Source: Chionoecetes opilio
Taxonomy: Eukaryota > Arthropoda > Malacostraca > Decapoda > Majidae
Reading direction: 5' to 3'
Length of the DNA stretch: 64,000 nucleotides
NCBI GenBank assembly: GCA_016584305.1
Contig: JACEEZ010010096.1
Location: forward strand, 5,001 to 69,000
Shown here: positions 33,941 to 44,800 of the stretch, piece after piece
How the letters are laid out: every line of letters starts with the position of its first letter
How positions within the stretch are numbered: position 1 is the stretch's first letter
The notes under the pieces: model-generated
What the model was told of the DNA's origin: nothing
Seen by the model: only the letters and a program-made list of their open reading frames with translations
Database searches by the model: none
Made by a program: the position numbers and the translations under genes

Positions 33941-35253
33941 ACTAAGCACATGCTGCTGGCCTTGCCCATGCCACAACTCACATCCAGGGCACAAGGCTGC
34001 ATGGGCTAGATTTTGTTTTATTGTATAGAAGCTTGTAAACTAGCCGAGGAAAAAAAAAATGCGATACAAGACCCACTTAGTTGCCAGTCCCTATAAAGAA
34101 GACAGTAAAGAATATGTAGGATCCAATTTATTAGAGCATCTTGTCACTCTTCATTGAAGAATTAATGTAGGAAGGTGGACTAATTAACGTAGATGTTCCG
34201 AGACTCACATGTAAGCATGCTGCCTGCACCCCACATCAGGAAGGTATTGGACACGTGAAGTTATTGAGGTTATTGCTCAACCGGAGCTTTAAGTGTATTA
34301 GGCTACGACTACTAGGAGGTTAGTAGTGTATTGTACCCCACGTCGACTAGAGAGTGTAAGTTGTAACAACGGCACTTATGAGAGTTATTGATAACCCCGT
34401 CTGATCAAAGGATGCAGCTGTAATAGCAAGTAGCTGGCCTAGGCGGTGAAGTATGCAGAAGGCCCCACTCTACCAAAGGACAGGCTGTTAAGTGGCATAG
34501 GATTTGAGGTTGTGATTTATTGAAGCCCAACGTTTAATCAAAGCGAGGTAAAAAGGGATAAAGGACCACTTAGGTTATAGTTCTTATGAAAAGACCACGC
34601 ATGACACAAAGAGGAGCTGGTAAGTTAGTTCAGGTGGACTACTAGGATCGACTGTTTCATTGAAGGACCCAGTCTGCAAAGGAGGTATTTAAAGATTGAG
34701 ATCAGAGATAACTAGAGTACACATGCTTCTAGGCCCCACCACACCAAAGGAGGAACTGAGTGTTAAGCAGGTTTATGAGGGAGGGCCATGTTGACCCAGT
34801 GTAAGAGGTTAAGTGTTAAGTGGTAATAAGGCAGGTACATAGTGTATTAGGCCCAGTCTTAACCCAAGAAAGCTGTTAAGTTATAGAAGGACGGATGGAG
34901 TGATATGTTTAAAGCACTACAGTAGTCAAAGGTAGACTTTAAGGCCCACACGGAACCAAAGAGGAGTGAAGTGTATGTAAGAGGACCCACTAGGCAGTGA
35001 GATGGTATTAAAGACAAGTCTAACAAGCGTATTGTTTAAAGCGTAAAAGGATTGAGTCTACTCAAAGAGGGCTTTAAGTTTCTATCTTATTAATTACCGG
35101 ACAAAAGAGAAGCTGGCATGCCATTCACTTATTGGATAAAGACGAGCCATTACCTTGCTGTGGCTAAACATGAAACACCCGCTGCCTGTACACACACAAT
35201 CACGAAGGAGGTCTCTGCGAACAACAAATCATGGACATAACAAGATCAATTCT
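33941..35253. repeat. Poorly resolved degenerate tandem region
   Basis: Phrases such as CCAAAGGAGG, GCTGTTAAGT, AAGTGTTAAG and AGGCCCA recur at irregular spacing of roughly 60-90 bp, mixed with many apparent small deletions. I cannot define a unit. It is either a decayed tandem repeat or an unpolished assembly of one. No gene is seen. Confidence 0.5.
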
Positions 35254-35467
35254 ATACTCGCCGCACGGAAAGTTGGCAAAAATTGTGCCCCTTCACTCCT
35301 CCCTTCCGAACGCACGGGATTGGCCGAGGTGTTGGGTGTTGGGGCTTTAGGGCGGAGCTTGGAGTAAGGCATTCTCACCCAACACCCAACACCTCAGCCA
35401 ATCCCGTGCATTCGGAAGGGGGGAGTGAAGGGGTCCCATTTTCGCCAACTTAACGTGTGGCGAGTAG
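35254..35467. mobile_element. Foldback MITE with TACTCGCC ends (copy 1)
   Basis: Arms of about 90 bp carry CCGAACGCACGGGATTGGCC / GCCAATCCCGTGCATTCGG, GGTGTTGGGTGTTGGG and its complement, and the AAAATGGG..CGCCAACTT block. Ends read ATACTCGCC and GGCGAGTAG. A second copy lies at 42923-43137. Confidence 0.85.
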
Positions 35468-35531
35468 CGAGTTATTTAGAATGAGATGCAGCTGTGGATG
35501 GAAACTGCAAGAAGGAATACCTGTAGAAGTA

Positions 35532-35773
35532 CTGTAAAACCTCTCATATTCGGACTAATTGGGCCAAGGAGTGGTCCGAGTAATGCAAGGATCCGAATAA
35601 TGGGGCGACATGTGTATAAAAAAATTTAAAAAAATTAAAAAAAATTAAAAAAATCTAGGTGTTTATAGTATAGCTAGGAAATTTCGAACCCTTAAAAAAA
35701 ATAAAAAATAAAAAAAATAAAAAATAAAACATCTAGGTGTTTATAGTATAGCTAGGAAATTTCGACCCCTTAC

Positions 35774-35821
<48 letters not shown>

Positions 35822-35873
35822 GAATAATGTCGAAGTCCGAATAGTGAGGGTCCGAATACGCGAGGTTTTACGG
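35532..35873. mobile_element. Tigger-like MITE (copy 1)
   Basis: Ends CTGTAAAACCTC and GAGGTTTTACGG, each flanked by TA (35530-35531 and 35874-35875). Subterminal CATATTCGGACTAATTGGGC and several GTCCGAATA phrases occur. TA duplications with CAGTAAAACCTC-type ends fit pogo/Tigger-derived non-autonomous elements. The interior holds two copies of an A-rich block plus TCTAGGTGTTTATAGTATAG and a long poly-A at 35774-35817. Confidence 0.85.
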
Positions 35874-36434
35874 TATTGATGGGTAGATAAAACAATGTCT
35901 TCCTGATGCATTCAATTACAGGAGGGATAAATAAGAACATTCCATATAAGAAAATTACTGTATTTCAAGTAAACTGGTGAACTTGTAGCAATGGTATATT
36001 TTTCTTCTTTATTCTTGACGTACATTTTTAATTTCTAAGTTTCCAAGGGGCGAATGGTCACCTAGATGCCTTGCAGAGTCTTCCCGCACCACACACACAC
36101 CATTAGAACCATTACAAACACTCCTCTCCATTATAACCATTACAATCACGCCTGCCCCCGGTTGCTAAGGTACTGGAGCTTCATGACAGTTCTCCATTAA
36201 CAACCACTACATTTCTTCACCACTCAGCAAACAGGCCGTGATGGTGAGGCCTTTCTCTGCCTTTTCCCTGACATGATAACAACAGGTTCTCCACTCAGCC
36301 ATGCAAAATAGAAACACCATCCTATTTCTATAAGTTCTATGCATAAAATCATCAAAACATTACAAATCGTTAAGATGATAACAACGTTGTATTACCTATG
36401 AGGTCACTGGTCATGATAACAAACGAGTCTTCCC
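35874..36434. other. Intergenic, no gene seen
   Basis: Unique AT-rich sequence. TTTATT at about 36008 is a minus-strand AATAAA and could be a distant polyadenylation signal for the long NTF2 isoform, but it is 2.8 kb from the stop codon. Confidence 0.4.
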
Positions 36435-36805
36435 ATGTAAAGTTGATGGCTAACTCGTAAAGGATGCCCTTATGTTAAACTCTTGCATGGCTAACTCATA
36501 AAGAATGCCCTTATGTTAAACTCTTGTATGGCTAACTCATAAAGAATGCCCTTATGTTAAACTCTTGAATGGCTAACTCGTAAAGAATGCCCGTATGTTA
36601 AACTCTTGTATGGCTAACTCGTAAAGAAACACCCTTATGGTAAACTCTTGTATGGCTAACTCGTAAAGAATGCCCTTATGGTAAACTCTTGTATGGCTAA
36701 CTCGTAAAGAATGCCCTTATGTTAAACTCTTGTATGGCTAACTCGTAAAGAATGCCCTTATGGTAAACTCTTGTATGGCTAACTCGTAAAGAATGCCCTT
36801 ATGGT
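36435..36805. repeat. 41-bp minisatellite, about 9 copies
   Basis: The unit contains TATGGCTAACTCGTAAAGAA followed by TGCCCTTATGTTAAACTCTTG; TT/GG variants at one position alternate between copies. Confidence 0.95.
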
Positions 36806-37439
36806 ACGTCAGATGTGGTGTTGCGTCTGTATTTAAAATGATGACTCGATGAGGAAAGGGAGACATTCTATATTAACGTAGTGTTGTAAAGAGTAACTAA
36901 AAAGAGATCTCCCTCAGAAAAATTCACGTTTTGATTAAGAAGTGATTTTACAGCCATTTCGTTTGGACATGATTCATTTCATACCAAAAGTTGTAAAGTT
37001 GCCTCGCCCAATTCTCCCCAATATTTGACCCTCTAATGTTACCTTCTAAGCCAATCAGACTCTAACAGCAAGACAAACAGATTGATTTAATGCCAAAATA
37101 GGTGAACGTGCCAGACATCAGAGGTCACACGGCACTACGGCAAAGCATGACGAGGGGAGGAGTCGTAGAAAAATAGTGAGGCGGCGAGGGAAGGTAAAGA
37201 ACGGAATACGACGATGAAACAGAGCTCCCTCGGACAACATAAAGAATATTAATCATTCACCACCATTGTTTGACCTCTAAAACCCATTCCCACTCATAAA
37301 AAACCTCCTAGGGACTGGCATATCTGGCATGACAATAATTACATGGACAATACTTAATACTATCAACAAGGCAAGAAGGTTGTGTTGGTACTAAGTTCTA
37401 ATAATGAGATGAACCACTTTGAGCCTAGTGTTCAGCCCT
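36806..37439. other. Intergenic, no gene seen
   Basis: Unique sequence. It includes the phrase GTGCCAGACATCAGAGGTCA shared with 25849. Confidence 0.5.
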
Positions 37440-38145
37440 GCCAGCCTCCCTTGGTCAACACAGCGCCAGTGCCAGTGCCACCACAACACTCAGCCTCACA
37501 CACTGACCCTGCCACACCTGACCTGACTTGACCCTGACACACCTTACTAGCGACAGGCCGGTGGTGTAGGGAAGCTCTGTCCCACCACAACACTGACCCT
37601 GCCACACCTGACCTGACTTGACCCTGACACACCTTACTAGCGACAGGCCGGTGGTGTAGGGAAGCTCTCAGTCCCACCACAACACTGACCCTCACACACT
37701 TGACTTGACCTGACCTGACCCTTGACTTGACCCTGACAGCAGCTTCACACCTTACTAGCGACAGGCCGGTGGTGTAGGGAAGCTCTCAGTCCCACCACAA
37801 CACCCTCACACACTTGACCTGACCTGACCTGACCTGACCCTTGACTTGACCCTGACAGCAGCTTCACACCTTACTAGCGACAGGCCGGTGGTGTAGGGAA
37901 GCTCTCAGTCCCACCACAACAACGAGCCTCACACACTGACCTTGCCACACCTGACCTGACCTGACCCTTGACTTGACCCTGACAGCAGCTTCACACCTTA
38001 CTAGCGACAGGCCGGTGGTGTAGGGAAGCTCTCAGTCCCACCACAACACTGACCCTGCCACACTTGACCTGACCTGACCCTTGACTTGACCCTGACAGCA
38101 GCTTCACACCTTACTAGCGACAGGCCGGTGGTGTAGGGAAGCTCA
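37440..38145. repeat. About 115-bp minisatellite, 6 copies
   Basis: The unit contains TTACTAGCGACAGGCCGGTG, GTGTAGGGAAGCTCTCAGTC and a variable number of CTGAC/TTGAC pentamers, so unit length varies. Nested pentamers inside a longer unit give it a two-level structure. Confidence 0.92.
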
Positions 38146-38781
38146 ACAGCACGGCAGAAAGCAAAGTCAAGTTACTAATGGTGCTGAACGGAGGCAAACG
38201 CAGCTACCAAACGATGTCTATCAAACATTCCGAGAAATAGAATATCCACTGCATGAAATATATATTAAAAAAGAGCGAAAAAGCTACAAGTCCCCCATCC
38301 AGCCATGCTCAGTCAGTCAGCAGGGTGAGTTCAGCAGTCACGCTAACTAGTATCGTAAAAAACTGCAGCAATGTCTCCAAATAAATCACATTGGTAAGTA
38401 TTTTGTGTCGCCGGCAAAGGTAAGGTCTCCCACGCTCTCTCTCTTTCTCTCTACCTTGCAATACAGCCACACAGAGGAGCCTACAGAGTCTTGCGTGGCT
38501 GCAGCTCATGATATGCTGAGTGTTCGTACCTTCCCTTGAGGGCCAGCAAGGCATCATGGCACGCGCCCAAGTCACAACGATCTAACTACTGAAAGCACTT
38601 GGAACACACTCTAATCCTTCCATTCCTCCAAATTTCCTCGACGAAACATTCCTAAATCATGACAACTTTGACTACGTGACAGAGTGTGGCGCCACGAGAC
38701 TCTGGCTGTGCGGCCCTGACTGGCGGGGGTGATCCGGGGGCTGCCGGGAGGGTGAGCTGCTGAGGGTGGATGGGTGATGTG
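38146..38781 (-). other. Probable 3' UTR side of the distal NTF2 exon
   Basis: This is the region immediately downstream (minus strand) of the distal NTF2 stop codon. It is unique sequence with a short CT-rich patch at 38437-38455. I see no close canonical polyadenylation signal. Confidence 0.4.
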
Positions 38782-38892
38782 CTACACGTTATGGATGACC
38801 AGGCGGAAGGAATCGTGCTGGATGTAGAAAGAGTCGGCCATGGGTTTGAGGACAAAAGTCTGGGAGAATCCGTGTACAGGGTCTTCGTCCAT
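38782..38892 (-). CDS. Ntf-2: NTF2 distal alternative last exon (4a)
   Basis: After a CCCAG acceptor the exon reads MDEDPVHGFSQTFVLKPMAD, SFYIQHDSFRLVIHNV and a TAG stop at 38782-38784. D-E-D corresponds to the acidic Ran-contact residues (Asp92 and Asp94 in rat NTF2), and HDSFRL to the conserved C-terminal strand. It is 25 of 36 identical in residues to exon 4b, with scattered silent differences, so both have been kept under selection. The initial ATG is internal to the protein, not a start. Confidence 0.92.
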   Translation of the reverse strand: MDEDPVHGFSQTFVLKPMADSFYIQHDSFRLVIHNV

Positions 38893-41800
38893 CTGGGGAA
38901 ACAAGGTGACGTCAGTGCCTCAAGCAACACCCGGACACCTGAAAAGGCTACCTGGAACTGTCGCCGATCGAAACTCTCGCCGCCGTCGTCGAGTGTTCCA
39001 ATTCTTGATATTACAGGCCCCAATATATACATTTAATCAAGTTTTACCTGTTTCTGCATACAAGGATGAAATACCAGCAATTGCTTGATCAGTTAGGTTA
39101 AGTTAGGTGCCAATGTCCAGGTTAGGTTAAAACATCCACGTCGGCGAGAGTTCTAGGTGGGTGTTTCGGCGAGAATTCCCATCGGCGACAGTTCCATAAA
39201 CCCTGAAAAGCTCCCTCAAGGAAACGTTACGTAGATACCTTATCTTACAACACTTAACACAACTTGCATGAGGTGTTCCTACAGTAATCCTGCGCCAACT
39301 ACAGGAGTCTTCATCCTGATAAACACCTTGGCGGGTGAGGCCGACTTTCTTTTAGTAATTGTGTTAGGGAAACCCTGACCAAAGCTAAAAGGAAGGGAGG
39401 CAGGGAGGCAGGGAGGCAGGGAGGGGGAGGCAGGGAGGCAGGGAGGCAGGGAGGCAGGGAGGCACAATCATTCCCAAACATCAGCAGTTTTTTGAAGCAT
39501 ACCAAAAGTTTGACTTGACTGGAGTTAAGTCGTCTTGACATTTGGTCATCACAAAAGTGGATCAAAATGGTATGTAAGAATGACATCAGCACAGCTTCCA
39601 GCGACCTGGGCAGCAAAACAGCCGTGTCAGTCACTGCTGTCACTGTTTTCCATCACCAGGTTTTCAGAGGTCACTTGTTGAATGTTGCCCCCAGCATGCA
39701 ATGACCCAAGACTCTGCCACACTGTGACCTTTATCCTAGCCAAAGACGCCACACCCACCCCTACCTGTCCATACCAAGGGCTTTATTCTTCATTGTTATT
39801 TCATTCATGGCCTTTTCATCTGGCTTGTCACTGCTGGTGTTGCTTGATGAATGATTTGGATCCATAATGAAGGGACAGTGAAGTGACGTGGAAAACTTAC
39901 ATAAACAGAGACTAGGTACAGTAAGACGGTCCCGCCTCCACCAGTAGGCTGCCACCACACAGGCCACTGCCACACCCACCACTACCTGGGTACACACCAC
40001 CACACAGGCCACTGCCACACCCACCACTACCTGGGTACACACCACCACACAGGCCACTGCCACACCCACCACTACCTGGGTACACACCACCACACAGGCC
40101 GCTGCCACACCCACCACTACCTGGGTACACACCACCACACAGGCCACTGCCACACCCACCACTACCTGGGTACACACCACCACACAGGCCCTGCCACACC
40201 CACCACTACCTGGGTACACACCACCACACAGGCCACTGCCACACCCACCACTACCTGGGTACACACCACCACACAGGCCACTGCCACACCCACCACTACC
40301 TGGGTACACACCACCACACAGGCCACTGCCACACCCACCACTACCTGGGTACACACCACCACACAGGCCACTGCTACACCCACCACTCCCTGGGTACACA
40401 CCCCACAGCCACTGCCTACTCCACTACTGGTCACAAACAGGCTATAACCAATACTGGGTGAACAACCACAGGCCTAGTGCCACGACACGAGTCTGTGAAA
40501 CGACCCTGCTCTTACAGGCGGATTACAGTATTGCTATAATGAAGACGTTGAGTGCTTAGTTGCAGGATTACTGTATGTTCTGAAAAGACCTTGGTGCTTA
40601 CATTGCAGGATTACTGTATGTTCTGAAAAGACCTTAGTGCTTACATTGCAGGATTACTGTATGTTCTGAAAAGACCTTGGTGCTTACATTGCAGGATTAC
40701 TGTATGTTCTGAAAAGACCTTGGTGCTTACATTGCAGGATTACTGTATGTTCTGAAAAGACCTTGGTGCTTACAGAGTCCTATTCCAAATCTATATCATA
40801 CTGACTTGGAGGTTCATGTTCAAGGAGCCAAGATCTTACGTGAAGAGGAAAAATATTACAATGTGAAACACCAACAGCTAACTGCCGCTAAGATTATCAA
40901 ACTTAAAAATGCACAGCCCTTCACATTACAGAAACATGGAAACACTTATACATGGAGTCTTATCACTATAGTCTATTTTATTTAACAAGGCAAAAATTCC
41001 ATTCTATCTTAAGGTCTTATGCTTAAAATGATGCCTCTGTTTAACTGATAATAGGGTTAACTATGATAAAATACAACTGAAATTAAGAAGAAGCATAGTA
41101 TTCCCTTCTCCTGGCATCAAATATCAGTCAGTAAGCAGCAAGGGGGCAGGATTTTTTGCCTTGTTAAAAAAAACAGACTATGTGTTAGCACAACATAACA
41201 TTGGGATAACTTTTTGATACTCTCACCCAAGCGGGAGGTCTATCATCCCACCTCATTGTTACACCAAATTAACTTAAACAAATTCACACCACAACTAACA
41301 TTCTTGTATTGCTTCACTAACATTGCCACATATTTTGCCAACTGCTAAGAAAAACAATCTATAATAATATAAGCGAAAGTGTGTCTGTGTGTGTGTGTGT
41401 GTGTGTCCGCGGTAGGTGCCGCCCCCCGTGGCACAATCATATCATATGGCAGTTTTGGAACCAGCTCGACCAGGGGCACATTATCAGCCCACTTATGGGA
41501 TGATCCGATCACTTTTATTTATTTTTTATTTTTAGTAGCCTATTAGCGAGAATTGTGAAAAAAAAATGTGGGTTGCGAGAATTGAGGAAACCTTGATGTA
41601 GGGTGATGGGTAATGGGTGAGTGAATGGGTAATGGGTGTGGGGTGATGGGTGAGTGAATGGGTGGGGGGTGATGGGTGAGGGAATAGGTGTGTGGTGATG
41701 GGTAATGGGTGAGTGAATGGGTGTGTGGTGATGGGTAATGGGTGAGTGAATGGGTGGGGGGTGATGGGTAATGGGTGAGTGAATGGGTGGGGGGTGATGG

Positions 41801-44800
41801 GTAATGGGTGAGTGAATGGGTGGGGGGTGATGGGTAATGGGTGAGTGAATGGGTTGGGGGTGATGTGAATGGGTTGGTGTTAATACATACATTTTTACAT
41901 CCATGAATTCAGGAAAGTTAGAAGGGGCTATCTGGAGAGTCTGTGTTTGGTGGGCCTTTGGCCCACCAAATAGGTGGTGGGCCAAAGGCCCACCAATAGC
42001 CCTCCGCAGGAGCTAGCCAAAAAGTCCGCCCGGAGGGCGGCTTTGCGGCTAGTATATACATATATATAAAATTTAAATAAATAAATAAAATCAAGAATCC
42101 CCGATAAGTCAGCAGCAGTTTCTTTTTTGTGACAGCAGGGCAAATAAATGGTGCAGACATACAGGCGACATATGTTACTGCCTACTAATGTTTTGGTGTG
42201 GTCTAGTAACACAGGCAGCACGGGTGATGGCAGCGCTTGGGCTCATCATGTGGTGGCGCCCTCACTAAGGCAGCTCCTTAGACATGGAGGAGTGACAAAC
42301 AGTCCTGGAGGCATCTCATGCAACAACTACAAGGTCTACACAGTAACTCAGTAATTGTAGTCTTGGCAGCCATTGGTTCTTGCCTTTGCCAGAACTCAGT
42401 GTATTATAGTGGGGGGGGGGTAGCAGTGGTTAGCGTCTCCGAGTGGCGTTCTCGGTGACCCGAGTTCGATCCCCGAAGAAAAACCAAAATCTTTCTGTAC
42501 CGTCGAGTGGCCTAAGAACACCCACATGCTGCCCATTAACTCTACCTTCGATTGCGAGTGCATCGGAGGACACAGGGGGGCGGCATGAGCCTCTAATCAC
42601 ACGCGTCACTATAACAATCCTGCCTGCGCCACCACGGGTGAGGGCCAACCATCACAGCCCTCAAGTGAACCTCCAGTCTACCATCTGAGCCCTGGGTCAC
42701 CACTGCCTACACGCGCTATAGGTATAGATGTAAAAAAAAAAAATTGCCACATCACCTTCCATGCAGAAGAAGGTTTTAACAACACTCCATCTTCATGCTT
42801 CCTCAGTTTTAACATCGGGAAAACAAACCCAAGGTGAAGGTAAAATAATATCTGTGAAAGATAAAAACGAAGAAACCAGGAATCCCAAAGCCTTCCAGAA
42901 GAAAAACAAAAGGAAACAGAACTATACTCACCACGTTAAGTTGGCGAAAATGGGCCACAAATCACTCCCCTCTTCCGAATGCACGGGACTGGCTGAGGTG
43001 TTGGGTGTTGGGTGAGAATGCCTTACTCCAAGTTACGCCCTAAAGCCCCAACACCCAACACCTTAGCCAATCCCGTGCGCTCTGAGGGGGGGAGTGAGGG
43101 GGCCCCATTTTCGCCAACTTAGCGTGCGGCGAGTAGAGCATGCAAGCCAGGCCAAGACACGAGGACATTCTAGAGTACCTTCCAGTAAGATGACGGGGCA
43201 GTGAATCAACAACACACGCTCTCTGTGCCGCCTCAGGACGCAGCGGTCAGCCTCCACTCACACCGCTATGTGGTGGAGCGCCAGCCGAAACATGTCGTGC
43301 TGGACGTAGAAACTGTCGCCGAGGGGCTTGAGCACAAAGGTTTGATTGAACCCGTGAGGGGGGTCGTCATCCATCTAGGCGGTGGTGGTGGTGGTGGTGA
43401 GGCAGACACACCCACCAGCCAGAGAGGAGTGGTGATGACACACACCACCAGCCACAGAGGAGTGGTGATGACACACGCCACCAGCCACAGAGGAGTGGTG
43501 AGGTAGCCACACACCACCAGCCACAGAGGAGTGGTGATGACACATGCCACCAGCCAGAGAGGAGTGGTGAGGTAGCCACACACCACCAGCCACAGAGGAG
43601 TGGTGATGACATACGCCACCAGCCACAGAGGAGTGGTGATGACATACAACACCAGCCACAGAGGAGTGGTGATGACACACACCACCAGCCAGAGAGGAGT
43701 GGTGAGGTAGCCACACACCACCAGCCACAGAGGAGTGGTGATGACACACACCACCAGCCACAGAGGAGTGGTGAGAGTTGCCAGACAAGAGAGGGCAGCA
43801 TTAACCCCAGAGCAATAGGAATGTTATCTTTGTCATCTCTAAACAATTAGTGACACCAAGAGGGTAACATAGCTGTAAGAGGACTGTAACTGTAACTGTA
43901 CCGTCAACAACACTATAGTCGCCACTGCACTAATGCCACAAGGCGAATATTACGAATTTTAGCATCACTACAGTCTTGTATGTACCCCTAATGAGGCATG
44001 CACAGTATTTTATATTATGTACGTGTCTTTAGTGACACATGTAGGTCTGTAGTGATGCTAAAATTCCTAATATTCACCTGGCGACATTAGTGCAGTGGCG
44101 ACTATACAGGGAGGTCCCGTTATACGAGCATTCTGTATACGAGAATCCGATGATACGAGATGTGTAAATTAGGGTCTATTTTCAATATACGAGATGGAAA
44201 ATCCAATGATACGACATTCAAACTGGGGTGAGTAAAATTATCAAGTTCAAAATGCGCGCCCTACCACTCCCGGGCTGGACAAAGGGGGATTTGGTTGACC
44301 CCAGTGAGGTCACCCCTAGCAAGCCGTGACCTGAAGGGTAATTAAGCATATGGCGCGGCCTGACATTTAGGGGTAATTAGCAGGTGTGCGGCCCCAACCT
44401 TGGGACCGCAGTCAGGTCACCCCTAGCAAGGCGTGACCTGAAGGGTAATTAAGTATATGGTGCGGCCTGACCTATAGGGGTAATTAGCAGGTGTGCGGCC
44501 CCAACCTTGGGACCGCTACACTACCCTCTCTTGTATCACGCGGCGTCCCCTACATTACAACGTCTTTTTTGCTTGTTATGCATGTTTTATGTTTAATTAA
44601 TGTGCACACATTGTGCAGTTATGTTATTTTGTGTGCTATTTTCTCTTTCAGAATGCTTTTTCTACAGAATAGGTAGTACAGTGTGGGTAGTAAAGACGCT
44701 GTGTGTTTGTTGTGTTTGCTATAGTTTATTTTAGCTTGAAAAGCATGTTTTTTTTTTTTTTTTTTTAAATTGATGGGGTCCTGGTACCAAACCTACATTT

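Noticed and set aside
38652..39032. 126-residue minus-strand frame covering NTF2 exon 4a
   Set aside because: It is in the wrong frame; the NTF2 reading is in another minus-strand frame and matches the family exactly.
39761..40434. Gly/Val/Cys-rich repeated protein on the minus strand
   Set aside because: Product of a 46-bp minisatellite; the unit is not a multiple of three and several frames are equally open.
43201..43506. Plus-strand frame over NTF2 exon 4b
   Set aside because: Antisense shadow of the exon plus minisatellite translation.
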